Source: Gari tellinella
Lineage: Eukaryota > Mollusca > Bivalvia > Cardiida > Psammobiidae
Direction of reading: 5' to 3'
Length of the DNA stretch: 64,000 nucleotides
NCBI GenBank assembly: GCA_922989275.2
Contig: OV277861.1
Coordinates: forward strand, 14,408,540-14,472,539
Shown: positions 52,157-63,833 of the stretch, one piece after another
Layout: the number at the start of each line of letters is the position of its first letter
Numbering within the stretch: the stretch's first letter is position 1
Program-made: the position numbers and the translations under genes
Notes under the pieces: model-generated
What the model was told of the DNA's origin: nothing
Seen by the model: only the letters and a program-made list of their open reading frames with translations
Database searches by the model: none

Positions 52157-53697
52157 TTTTTAGCTCACCTGAGCCAAAGGGCTCAAGGTGAGCTATTGGG
52201 ATGGCCCTGTGTCCGGCGTGCGTCGTTAGTCGTCCGTCGTCGTTAACAATTGCTTTAAATGACATCTCCTCCTATACCGCTTGACAGAATTCAACCAAAC
52301 TTTACAGAAATGTTCCTTGGGTCAAGCTTTTTCAAATTTGTTCAAAGAATTAAAAACAATGCAGAACTCTGGTTGCCATGGCAACCAAAGTGAAAAAATA
52401 AGGAAATCTTAAAAAATCTTCTTGTCAAAAACTGGAAGGGCCAGAGCTTACATATTTGGCACATAGCATCATCTACTGGTTCTCTATCAAGTTTCTTCAA
52501 GTTATGCCCCTGGGGTCAAAATTGGCCCCACCCCGGGGGTCAGAGATTTACAAAGTGTTATATAGTGAAATTTTCAAACGTCTTCTTCTCTGAAACTAAT
52601 GTGGCCAGAGCATTGATATTTAGCATGGTGACACTTCTCGATGTCCTATACCAAAATTGTTCAAATGGTTCTGGCCGGTTGCATAACTAGGTCACAGGAG
52701 CTAAAAATAGATTATTTTCAATTATAACTTAAAAAAATCTTCTTTTTCTGAAACTGCAAGGGCCAGAGCTTAGATATTTAGCACATATCATCGCCTACAG
52801 GTCCTCTATCAAGTTTGTTCAAATTATGCACCTGGGGTCGAAATTGGCCCCGCCCCGGGGGTCACAGTTTTACATAGAGTTATATAGAGAAAATTTCAAA
52901 CGTCTTCTTCTCTGACACTAATATGGCCAGAGCTTTTATATTCGGTATGGTCACACTTTTAAATATACTTTACATAATTTGTTCAAATTGTTCGGGTCTG
53001 TTGCATATCTAGGTCAGTCCTGGACCTAAATTATTATCGCCATTTTTTCTACCAGATTTCTTAAAATCATTTTGTTATCTAAAAAAACATGACCGCCAGT
53101 GGGTGGGGCAAGTTTTCCTTATGTTACTGTATAGTAAAAACTTTCAAAATCTTCTTCTCTGAAACTACTGGTCCATATTAAAAACAATTTTGCAGAAATG
53201 GTCAATTGATTATCCTCTACCAGATTTCTTAAAATCATTTTGTTATCTTAAAAAACATGGCCGCCAGTGGGTGGGGCATGTTACTGTATAGTAAAAACTT
53301 TAAAAATCTTCTTCTCTGAAACTACTGATTCAAATTCAAAATAATTTTACACAAATGGTTAATTTATGACCCTCTACCAGATATCTTAAAATCATTTTGT
53401 TATCTAAAAAACATGGCCGCCAGTGGGTGGGACAAGTTTCCTTATATTTCTGTATAGAAAAACTTTCAAAAAAAATTCTCTGAAACTATTGGTCTGATTT
53501 AAGAATTATTTTACACAAATAATGATTCATGGGTTACCCTTTGCCAGTTTTCTTCAAATAATCTTCCTACCTCAAACAACATGGCCACCAGTGGGTGGAG
53601 GTGAATAAGTGAAAACTTAATCATAACTGGTCGATTTACATGACCGTAATCATGGATACCAGGTGAGCGATTTAGGACCGCATGCGGCTCTTGTTCT
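52157..53697 (+). repeat. Large bivalve repeat, copy 1
   Basis: Starts TTTTTAGCTCACCTGAGCC followed by an inner GGCTCAAGGTGAGCT hairpin, ends CCAGGTGAGCGATTTAGG and GGCTCTTGTT. The interior is ~300-bp tandem units with CAAGGGCCAGAGCTTAGATA, GGCCCCGCCCCGGGGGTCAC and TTTTACATAGAGTTATATAG. No ORF. Confidence 0.85.
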
Positions 53698-53956
53698 TTA
53701 TCAGTCCTACACTTTACTGTAAGTTTGCCAAATTTCCACTAGTGTTAGGCTTTGACAGCGGAGTATGAATCTCATGTTCTTACATACAGTAAAGGGTAGG
53801 ACTGTTATATATTGCAACACAACAACAAGAAGGAGTACAATTATAGCCTGCTGTATGATTTTATTTGAAAGCCAAATGAATACATTGCAGTGACAAAAAC
53901 CTCGGCCGTCGGGGGCATTTGTCACTTTCTGTGACACCATTCTTGTTCGTCATCCT

Positions 53957-55388
53957 ATTTTTAGCTCACCTGAGCCAAAGGCTCAATGTGAGCTATTGGG
54001 ATGGCCCTGTGTCCGTCGTCCGTCGTCGTGCGTTGTCCGTCGTTCGTCGTCCGTCGTCGTTAACAATTGCTTCAAATGACATCTCCTCCTATACCGCTTG
54101 ACAGATTTCAACCAATCTTTACAGGAATGTTCCTTGGGTCAAGCTCTTTCAAATTTGTTCAAAGAATTAAAAACAATGTAGAACTCTGGTTGCCATGGCA
54201 ACCAAAGTGAAAAAATAAGGCAATCTTAAAAAGTCTTCTTGTCTGAAACTTCAAGGGCCAGAGCTTAGATATTTGGCACATAGCATCATCTATAGGTCCT
54301 CTATCAAGTTTGTCCAAATTATGCCCCTGGGCTCAAAATTGGCCCCGCCCCGGGGGTCACAGTTTTACATAGAGTTATATAGTGAAATTTTCAAACGTCT
54401 TCTTCTCTGGAACTAATATGGCCAGAGCCTTGATATTTGGCATGGTGACACTTCTAGATGTCCTATACCAAAATTGTTCAAATGGTTCTGGTCGGTTGCA
54501 TAACTAGGTCACAGGAGCTAAAAATAGATTTTTTGGATGAAAACTTAAAAAATCTTCTTCTCTGAAACTGCAAGGGTCAGAGCTTAGATATTTGGCACAT
54601 AACATTGCCTACAGGTCCTTTATCAAGTTTGTTCAAATTATGCCCCTGGGGTCAAAATTGGCCCCGCCCCGGGGGTCACTGTTTTACATAGAGTTATATA
54701 GTGAAATTTTCAAATGTCTTTTTCTCTGAAACTAATATGGCCAGAGCTTTGATATTAGGCATGGTGACATTTCTAGATGTCCTTTACATTAGTTTTTCAA
54801 ATGGTTCTGGTCGGTTGCATAACTAGGTCACAGGAGCTAAAAATAGATTTTTTTCAATGAAACCTTAGAAATTCTCCTTCTCTGAAACTACAAGGGCCAT
54901 AGCTTAGATATTTGACACATAGCATCACATACAGGTCCTCTATCAGGTTTGTTCAAATTATGCCCCTTGAGTCAAAACTGGCCCCGCCCCGGGGGTCACA
55001 GTTTTACATAGAGTTATATAGTGACATTTTCAAACGTCTTCTTCTCTGAAACTAATATGGCCAGAGCTTTGATATTCAGCATGGTGACACTTCTAGACAT
55101 CCTTTACCTATGTTGTTCAATTGGTTTCAGTCTGTTGCATACTTATGTAAGTCACAGGAGTTAAAAATAGATTTTTTTTCAATGGAAACTTACAAAAATC
55201 TTCTTGTCTAAAACCCTACTACCCTGATCTTAGATATTTGGCACATAGCATTATCTACAGGTCCTCTTACAAGATTGTTCAAATTATGCCCCTCGTGTAA
55301 AAAATGACCCCTTCCTGGACATAAAGAATTATCTCCATTTTGTCAGTTATTCTCAGGTGAGCGAATTATGCCCCATGGGGCTCTTGTT
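53957..55388 (+). repeat. Large bivalve repeat, copy 2
   Basis: Same start and end as copy 1 and same orientation, 260 bp downstream. Four internal units. Confidence 0.85.
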
Positions 55389-55690
55389 ATTAGTTCACCC
55401 GATACTTTTCAAGTGAACTATAGTGATCAGTAGATGTCTGTTGTCCATCAACATTTGGTTTGGTACACTCTTAGTCTAGCGGCCATAGATTTACCCCTAT
55501 CAAGATCATATTTGCTCAGGATATTCATCTTGAAGAGTTATAGCTCCACTTTGAATATGGGTCGTATGGGGTCAAAAGCAGGTCACAATGTCATATCTTA
55601 GATGATAATTTATTAAGATTCTAGGTAAAAGTACCACAATATTGTCAAAATCAAGAAGCATTAAGTTTTACTTATTAGTACAATTTTGCT
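55389..55690 (+). repeat. Bivalve-type dispersed repeat fragment
   Basis: TAGTTCACCCGATACTTTTC and AAGTGAACTATAGTGATCAG open it. It then reads like the CACCTGAGC family in style but not in sequence. Confidence 0.5.
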
Positions 55691-55960
55691 TTTGTTCCGT
55701 CCATAGGCGAAGCCTAAATACATATTAATGTCTTCTGTACTGTACATTGCGCACAATGAATACAGTTTTCCGTATCCCTGGCTGACTGTAGGGAAATCAA
55801 CGAGTACGTTGATCATCCCTTTTAAAATTTTAGAATAACTCCGACAGGTCAGAAGAAAACACTAATATGTGGTTTTAGGTTCAGACAGCTTTCGTAGGCA
55901 TACCAACATGTTTTAATAAACGGAGACAAATCACAGTCCATGTGTCTTGACTTGTTTTAT

Positions 55961-56214
55961 CAGGGCTGCCATTTCTCCGGATTTTTCCTAAATCTTCGGA
56001 TTTTTTCAAGTACATGGTAGCTTAAAGCAGGCTGTAGGTAAAGCAAAATGAGCCTTCAGGCGCATTCTGCTTTACCTACAGCCTGATTGAAGAAGTCGCA
56101 TGTCAACAAAACAAGAAACAGGCTATGGTGTAAAGGTACGATTCGTAAAGTCGCACTTGAAAAATGCAAATTTGGAAATCTTAGGATTTTTCATATCAAT
56201 TCATGGCAGCCCTG
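55961..56214. mobile_element. CAGGGCTGCC MITE with nested hairpin
   Basis: Inverted ends CAGGGCTGCCAT and ATGGCAGCCCTG; TTTTAT borders both sides. The nested hairpin at 56025-56095 reads AGCAGGCTGTAGGTAAAGCA and its return arm around a decayed GCAGAATG core. The right part matches 18660-18740. Confidence 0.65.
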
Positions 56215-56407
56215 TTTTATTAGTTTATGCTAGCAATAACAGCAATTTCCTCTTGTCGTGACGAACGACAAAGGGTTATGATTTAGAAACTGTGTATTTA
56301 ATATCAATCATACATATGTGTCGTATTCTTCAAACATATTTATTGTCTGCGAAAAACTCCGTCGGTCGTTAATGGTCTTTTACTAAGGGGAAGTGGAATA
56401 TGAGTGT

Positions 56408-56475
56408 CAAACAGTTTGGATCCAGAACAGACATTGGGTTACGCGGCGCCTTGACTGGGTCATAACTGTTTGCAA
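56408..56475. repeat. GACGCC-type hairpin, decayed
   Basis: CAAACAGTTTGGATCCAGAA, CAGACATTGGG-TTA-CGCGGCGCC, AACTGTTTG. Confidence 0.65.
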
Positions 56476-56874
56476 GTGTTAGTCAGGTAGCATGATAAGG
56501 ATTCAATGGCGAACCAGTCTACACTTGCATTCAAATACACGCTCTATGATTGTTACACAGTGAAAAGGCATAATTGTCCCTAATAATGCATGCGTTTGTA
56601 ATAAAACCTAGCTCCATTTCCTTTTTTGTTAATCGAATTAACGTTTCATTTCGGTTCGTTTATATAAAAACTATGTGTTCCCAACTGTAGTTGCCTTAGA
56701 CATTTCTTTAAAACAAATGTAATGAGTTTAACCTGTGGACAAAATAATTATTATCACATTGATGAAAGACACGGTATACAGGGTCTGCACTGTTTCGATC
56801 TCCCTTGCATATACATGTATACTCGTATTAACCCATTTGTGCCCACGATCCAGTATATGGAACATAAGCAAACA

Positions 56875-56945
56875 GTGTAGACTCTGATCAGACGCCGCAT
56901 TATGCGGCGTCTGATCAGAGTCTATATACTGTTTGCTGATAGGAA
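56875..56945. repeat. Hairpin module, GCATTATGC variant
   Basis: GACTCTGATCAGACGCCGCA-TTA-TGCGGCGTC, TGATCAGAGTC: a perfect palindrome apart from the loop, with base pairs differing from other copies on both arms. Confidence 0.85.
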
Positions 56946-57430
56946 GTTCAATATAAACAAAATAAAAATGAAAAATTTGACCAGGCATCCCTTTGATATA
57001 AAATGGACTAATCCAATATATAAACATGGAAGAACCCACACGGAATAAATGGGTTAATAAATATTTCAGTCAGCACACGAGGATACTACATTGCAATATC
57101 AAAGCTCGTAATTGAAAGATAACCTCTAATAATATATAAATAAAACTTGAAGTTTAACAGGCTGCGTTTTGGCATCTAACAAGCGCAAATATGGATCACT
57201 CTAAAGGATTTGTGATTACTTTTGATTGATTGATTGATTGAGTTGGGTTTTACGGCACCGCGACACATGAAATGGTCGTATGGCGCCGACAAACGTCACA
57301 CTAAAACGATTATATGTAAAAACACTAAAATATCTCGATCAACGAGAGTGTAAAAGCACGGAAAGAAAAAGGAAAACTAAAAGAACAGAAACATACATAC
57401 AATTAAGTAATAATAAAAGCCTCTTAAAAA

Positions 57431-60400
57431 CTAAATTTTGCTGTATAGACAAGTCTCCTTAAGAACATTGATTATATTGTCATATGGCACTGAACTAAAA
57501 AGTTCTTTCATAGAACGAGCTTCAAAATATCTTTGTCTTATAATAGAAAGATCAACACAATCTAACAAGAAGTGTTTAACAAAGTATGGCTCCATGCAGA
57601 AAACACATTCTGGCTGAATTTCTCGTTTCTATATGTACGAATGACTTACATAAGTGTGACCTATGCGACATCGAGAAAGAACCACTTCCTCTCTGCGCAC
57701 AGGTCTGTTTGATGAACAACTCTCACCTATAGTAGGCTTGATTGAAAATAATTTATTACTAATGCAGTTGTTCCAAGAATTTTGCCATTTAGACGTAATG
57801 TACTGGTTAATAAGAGGTTTAAAATCAGTGAAAGGCAGATTAATATGAGCGGCATTCAGATTTAGGGCAGACTTGGCTGCGGCATCCACCTCTTCGTTGC
57901 CTGCAATGCCAACATGACCAGGAATCCAACAGAGTATGATAGTTTTGGAATTTGAAATACTGTGGTGTTTCAAAAGAAGCTGTTGAATTAGAGGGTTAGT
58001 AGTATTCCGGTTTAATAAAGCCTGAAGAACAGAAAGTGAATCCGAAAATATAATGAAATTTTGTCTATTGCTTTTCAGAATGAACCTCAAAGCAAGGTCA
58101 ATAGCAAGAGTTTCAGCAGAAAAAATAGATGCGTTGTCAGGAAGCCTCACCTTAGAGGTGTGAAAATCACTAACAGATGCACACCCCACCCTGAGGCCAT
58201 CCTTCGAACCATCAGTATAAATTGCTGTATAATTATGATAATGCGACTTTAATTCGTTAAATTTGGATTGAAATTCCAATGGATAAGTGGATGATTTTTT
58301 GCTTTCACTTAAAGAGAGAATAACATTTGGTTCGTTCATTGTCCAATGGCTTTAATGGTCGAATGCTATCTACATTTAGTCATGCTGCTTCAATTGCAGG
58401 TTTTATGCGTAACCCAAGCGGTGGTATTGCTGTGGGTTTCTTGTCGTAAAGGGTGGAGTACTTTGGGTCAAAAATGACTTCATTGGTTGGGTTGTTGGGG
58501 TTGGATTTTACACTAAGTATGTAATTAATTTTTCTCTTCGAAGGGCCAAAGATGGTTCATTGGCTTCTACTAGAAGACTGTCGATCGGTGATGTTCGAAA
58601 AGCTCCCAGTGCAAGCCGCAGTCCCTGATGGTGAATTGTATTGAGCATCTTTAAATACGATTTTCGAGCTGATCCATATACGATGCTTCCATAATCTAAT
58701 TTGGAACGAATCAAGGAACGATATAAATGTAAGAGATTATTTCGACCAGCTCCCCAGTCAGTGTTGGCTAAGACTCTTAGAAGATTAAGAGCCTTGAGAC
58801 ATTTAGTACTCAAAGCTTTGATGTGCGGGATGAATGAGAGTTTTTGGTCAAAAATTACACAAAGAAACTTCGCTTCCGCAACTACTGGAATCTGAATGCC
58901 ATTCAGATTTAAAACTGGGTCATCATGGGCTTTTCTAAGCTGACAGAAATGTACACATTGAGTTTTTGATGTGGAAAATTTAAAACCATTTTTATCCGTC
59001 CAATCTAGTAACTTGTTAAGACATTGTTGAAGTTGTCTCTCTATCGCTGGCATATTCTTTGATATATAGCAGATCAAAAAATCATCAACATATAGAGAGC
59101 AATCAACATCGTTATTTAAACATTTAACAATACTGTTGATTTTTATACCAAATAGTGTAACAGATAGTATGTTACCTTGTGGGACACCCTCTTCCTGCTC
59201 ATGCAGGTCTGAAAGGGTTGACCCAACACGCACTTGAAAATTTCTGTCAGATAGAAAGTCTGAGATGCAAGAAGGTAATCGACCTTTGAGACCTAGATCT
59301 TGCAAGTCTTTCATTATCCCATACTTCCAAGTTGTGTCATAGGCTTTTTCAAGGTCAAACAATACTGCAACACGAATAAAACTCTCTAATCGAACAAGGT
59401 GATCATTTGTACTTCGCTGGCTTCTGAAACCACTCTGAAAGTTGGTGATTAAACCATTTGATTCCGGAAACCAGACTAAACGGGCTTTTATCATTCGTTC
59501 GAGAGTTTTACAGCCACAACTAGTAAGAGCAATAGGGCGGTAAATAGATGGTATAGAACTGTCCTTGCCTGGTTTTTGTATTGGTATAACTATGGCTTCC
59601 TTCCATGATGGAGGAAGCAAACCAGTTTCCCATATCCTGTTAAAGATGGATAACAAAATCACCATAACTGTATCGGGAAGGTGTTTTAAGAGCTGATAAT
59701 GAATATTATCAGGGCCAACGGCCGTATCGTGAGACTTATTCAACGATTCCTTCAAATCTGACATCGAAAATGGTAAATTGTATTGTTCGTCATTGTTTGA
59801 CCTAAAATTGAGTTTTGTTCTCTCCTCTTGTTGTTTGTATTTTTGGAAATTCTTAGAATAATTCGTTGAAGACGAGTTTTTGGAAATGTGTCGGCCAAAA
59901 TATTTGAAATGTCATGTTTATCACATGCCATTTCTGAATCAGACTTTTGAAGGTGCTTTACTTATGAAGGTTTACCTTTACCAGTAATTTTCTTAACCAT
60001 GTCCCAAACCTTTTTTAAAGGGGTATGGGAATTGAGTTTTGAAACATAAGATTGCCAAGATTTGTTTTCGGCTTGCCTAACGGTACGGCGAGCTTTAGCT
60101 CTAAATATTTGAACATTTCCTAAATTATCAGGACTTGGATGCAAGTCAAATTTTCGGACAGCGGCCCTGCGTTCTCTGGTTGCAGTTTTACACTCATCAT
60201 TGAACCATGGTCTACTTATTTTTAAGTTTGTAGAGGTCGTAGGGATACACTCTTCAGCAATCTGAAGAAGGGTTGAGGAAAACAACTCGATAGGATCCTC
60301 GATATCATTGAACATAGTCTGGGTGATTCTCGAATTACAAAGAAATTGAAACATTCCCCAATTATCTTTTGAAAACTTCCAGTGTTGAGTAGAATCTGGT

Positions 60401-61055
60401 GGGGAAGGTGTAACAAAATAATAGGAAAATGATCACTGCCATACGAGTCATTATGTACTGTAGATTCAAAGTCAAGTAAAAGAGGTGGGCTACAGATGGA
60501 AAGGTCTAGAGAAGAATAGTGCCCAGTGGCAGGATGTAAATATGTTGAAGATTTATCATTGAGAAGACACAGGTCATTTCTACCCATAAAGTCTTCTACA
60601 ATTTCCCCCCGATTATTTATATCGGAACATCCCCAAAGAGGATTGTGGCCATTTAAATCACCCAAAAGCATAAAAGGCTCTGGGACTTCTTTTACCAGAT
60701 TGTCCATTTCTGCAGGATCTACCACACAGTTTGGTGGTATGTATATAGAGCATATTGTTATGGTTCTCTGAAAAGTGACACTTACAGCCACTGCCTTCAG
60801 TGGTGTGTTCAAATCTATTTTACGATGAGGAATCTTGTTAGCAATAGCTAAAGAAGATCCTCCAGATGCTTTATCTGCATTGTTTGAAATGTAATTAAAC
60901 AGTGTATAATTTTTCAGAGAACTATTGTCTGATTGTTTAAGGAAAGTTTCCTGCAAGGAAATGACAGATGGCGAATATGCAGTCAGAATCAGTTCTAATT
61001 CACTATAATTAGCCTTAAGGCCTCTACAATTCCATTGAATTATTTTGTAATCCAT
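57431..61055 (-). pseudogene. I-like LINE ORF2: endonuclease, RT, RNase H, C-terminal CxxC; broken
   Basis: ATG at 61055, three bases after the ORF1 stop. Endonuclease (61055-60410): IQWNCRGLKANYSELE, SLQETFLK, CSIYIPPN, LLGDLNGHNPLWG, YGSDHFPI. RT (59764-58508): AVGPDNIHYQLLKHL, PIALTSCGCKTLERM, FDLEKAYDTTWKYG, EEGVPQGNILSVTLFG and catalytic YVDD in SLYVDDFLIC. RNase H (58240-57860): AIYTDGSKDG (Asp), SIFSAETLAI (Glu), IIFSDSLSVL (Asp), GNEEVDAAAK (Asp). The C-terminal PECVFCMEPYFVKHFLLDC is a CxxC-H-C module. Damage: one-base loss near 60400, TAA at 59962-59964, frameshifts near 59885, 58515 and 58340, a TGA near 58385, and TAG at 57629. Catalytic residues remain recognisable, so the copy is fairly young. 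Confidence 0.9.
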
Positions 61056-61058
61056 GGT

Positions 61059-62403
61059 TCAATGTTTATTTGGTGCATGTGTGGGCGATCGAGCTCGGGA
61101 ATTGGCTCCATGATCAGGTGGAGTGTCAGTACACTCCATCTGATCAGGAGCCACATCCGCCAAGATCTCATATTTATTTGCCGACGGAGAGGGATCCATA
61201 GTGGACCCCTTCCTTCTCCGTCTTGACTGGGCAGCAGACGTCCTTTGCTTGCCAGTATGTTTAACCGGCAACACATGGGAAACCTGATGGCCACAATTTG
61301 TGGCGGGTACGGTTTTGCCTGCAACAGGCACGGGCGTCCCCTTTTGCTGTGGCTCACCAGCTGTCTCTGAAGAGACAGCCGGAGTGCTGTGATAAGTTTT
61401 CTGTGGCACAATAGCTGTCTCTGAAGAGGCAACCGGAGTGCCACAAGCAGTTCCTGACTCAGGAGTCTGAGTACCGACTTCAACAGTTTGAGTACTAGCG
61501 TTCACCATTAGGGTAGATTTTGATGCGTTGGACTTTACAATACTTGAATAGGTTTGAGTTGGAGTGTTTTCATAGATTTTTTGAGCTTCTGGATACGAGA
61601 CATCTTTTGTGAATTTAATTTTAGTGATTTCTTTTTCTTTTAGCCAAACAGGACATTTGTTTGAGTTGGCAGGATGTGGGCCATTACAGTTGGCACATTT
61701 TACAGGGTTTGTACAAGTGCCTTCATGGTGCTTACCAACACCTGCACAGTGACAGCATACTAGTGTGTTGTTGCAATTATTTTCGTGATGGCCAAACTTC
61801 TGGCATTCAAAACACCGAAGTGGATTGGGAATGTAGGGGCTAGGGTGACTTCTATCATTTCATAAAACAATCTTTAGTTTTTCTGGTCGTTTTGGAGTAT
61901 TAAAAGTCAAAATAAAACTGTTTGGTTTTATTTTGTTCATTGTCGATCCATTTTCTCATTCTGCGCAGGTGTGTTACTCCTTGCTTTTTCAAGTATTTAA
62001 GGATTTCGTCATCCTCACTGCAGAACAATCTTCGGTCACGTATGATTCCCTTAGATGAATTTAAAGTTATATGGGGGTAAATTTTGACCCGTAGGCCGTC
62101 AAAAGAGTCTAATTTCTGTAGGTTCAAGGATTGTTTTCTCCTTATAATCTCGAGCAGAAGTTTACCATCACGAAGTACTTTTATAGATTTTATATTGCCA
62201 ATGGTACCAGAGAGAGACTTTTCAATGATTAAAGGTGAAACGTTTGAGAACGTTTTGTCTTCTGTTGATTGAATTATCAGAAATGAGTCGAAAGCAGTGT
62301 CGTCCTCAGATCCTGAGTCATTATTAGTGTCCGGCCGAAGCCGCTTGTTTGATTTGTTAGTAGCCATGTAAAAGCTTAAAAGTTCAGCCCCTATGCTCCC
62401 CAC
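61059..62403 (-). pseudogene. I-like LINE ORF1 with three CCHC zinc knuckles; one frameshift
   Basis: Start at 62403 or, more likely, the later ATG at 62367 (MATNKSNKRLRPDTNN). The N-terminal part (to about 61915) contains FLIIQSTEDKTFSNVSPLII and SIKVLRDGKLLLEIIRRKQS, an RRM-like fold seen in I-type ORF1. A frameshift near 61915 and a TGA near 61866 break it. The next frame has PNPLRCFECQKFGHHENNC (CCHC 1), CCHCAGVGKHHEGTC (2) and CANCNGPHPANSNKC (3), then a Ser/Thr-rich tail VNASTQTVEVGTQTPES and ends APNKH at 61059. It would coat element RNA. The stop TGA is followed by ACC and the ORF2 ATG, suggesting termination-reinitiation. Confidence 0.85.
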
Positions 62404-62885
62404 CCGCCATGGAGCCCAACAAGGGGACGCTTATACGGAGTGGGTATCCGACTCCAAGCTTTAGGGATACATAGGGAATATACTCGATTCACAGAGAACT
62501 AGGTCTACTATGAAAACGATTGGCCCGTTTAGCCAAGGCCTAAGAATCCAGGAGGAAAGTTAGAGTAAGGAGAATTACACACGGTAGGCATCAGGTAACT
62601 GATACTATAAAAGAGAAAAGTAAGATTTATAGGTTTGATTCCTAGTACTACATGACCAGCCGATTGATCACACCGGGCCGATGTGACCACCCGTCTACAC
62701 CGAGTCAGAGGCCAAAGTGGAGTGTTGTAACCAAGGACTATATCCCTAGCTACTCAGCCACCAGGACCCTCTTTCCCTGCTTACGGGACGCTACCTACGG
62801 CAAACTGACAGTCCAACTGGTGGGGTTTTACCACTCTGCATGGATGCAGTGGACTAATTTCCATACCCCTAATCCACTGGGGGAC
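62404..62885 (-). other. 5' UTR of the I-like LINE
   Basis: Element sequence from the 5' end GTCCCCCAGTGGATTAGGGG to ORF1. It would hold an internal promoter; no motif is assigned. Open frames within are not coding. Confidence 0.7.
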
Positions 62886-62994
62886 TGATTACTTTTGGGA
62901 CTCGGGCTTATGTTACATGTAATGAGTTCGAGCCAAACGGTATAAATAGAAGATTTTCCTTGAGTGTTTGTGTGGTATTAGATTTATTAAACGA

Positions 62995-63050
62995 GTCATC
63001 AAAAACGATACATACGAGGCTCCGCCGAGTTTTTATCGTTTAAAGATGAC
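62995..63050. repeat. Foldback with CGAGGC/GCCGAG tip
   Basis: GTCATCAAAAACGATA and TTATCGTTTAAAGATGAC with tip ACGAGGC-TCC-GCCGAGT. The tip matches the one at 15284-15427. Confidence 0.8.
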
Positions 63051-63191
63051 GAACTAAATAAATTCAATACACCAGGAACACGAATGAAGTATTCTTTTTA
63101 TGATTAAAAAACACGCACAATAACAAACCAATAATGCATTTCTTTTGCCTGCTTCCTGTAAGAGACATTTGGGGCGAAATAGTGTAAAATA

Positions 63192-63270
63192 TGCAGCCAG
63201 ACCGGAACTCGAACCGGAACCCCTTGCTTAAAAGGGCAGGTGTTCTTCCGACTGAACCACCGGGCCGACT
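63192..63270 (-). other. tRNA-like SINE head
   Basis: Minus strand: GTCGGCCCGGTGGTTCAGTC (A-box), AGAACACCTGCCCTTTTAAG, GGGTTCCGGTTCGAGTTCCG (B-box), GTCTGGCTGCA. Good Pol III boxes, imperfect arms. Typical of a tRNA-derived SINE. Confidence 0.55.
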
Positions 63271-63299
63271 ACACACATATCTCACCATTTAATCATATA

Positions 63300-63833
63300 C
63301 TCAACCCGGCTACACTATAACTAAGCGATTTAACTCCTTTTTGAAAGGATAACATTGGGAATCTCAAACCTAACCTCACTTTGAATTGGATATATATTTT
63401 AATCATCTTGTTTGCAAAATAAATGCGAAAAGTTAGTATTTAGTGTAGGTTTTGCGACAGGTCATGTTGTAAATACATGGCGGTATTAACATGACGTCAT
63501 TTCCAAATTATTGAATAAAGACTGGTTGAATAAAAAATATCCTGAATGGGATAACTTCCCTCCTACATATCTGCTCATGTTAAAAAAACTATTCTTTAAG
63601 TGGAAAATAAGAATAGCACGCTTGATATTGTTTCAAACGCTGGATAATTATGAATAAAAGTTTGTCTGTTTGAAACTTTAGTATGCGAATTGTTTTCAAA
63701 CTTATTTTCGTTTGCTGTTTTCACCTTGACTATTTACTTGCTTACATGTATCACCTACATGTACTGGTATATCGGGGATGACGTTTGCAAATGGTATTGA
63801 TCCAGATGTGATTCCGAGAAACTCAGCAAATCA
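63300..63833. other. Unassigned sequence
   Basis: No gene or element recognised; a half GACGCC-type hairpin word (GATCCAGATGTGATTCCG) near 63800. Confidence 0.4.

Larger units (their letters stand above)
57225..62885 (-). mobile_element. Full-length I-like LINE with 12-bp duplication
   Basis: TGATTACTTTTG occurs at 57213-57224 and again at 62886-62897, marking both ends. On the minus strand: a 0.5-kb 5' UTR, ORF1 (62403-61059), ORF2 (61055-57431), a short 3' UTR and a tail CGCGGTGCCGTAAAACCCAA followed by (TCAA)n. RNase H after the RT and CCHC knuckles in ORF1 place it in the I group. All ORFs carry mutations. Confidence 0.9.

Noticed and set aside
61040..61483. Second minus-strand ORF overlapping the end of ORF1
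   Set aside because: Shadow frame of the Ser/Thr-rich ORF1 tail; it lacks any domain.
62652..62888. 78-codon plus-strand ORF
   Set aside because: Antisense to the LINE 5' UTR and not extended beyond the element.
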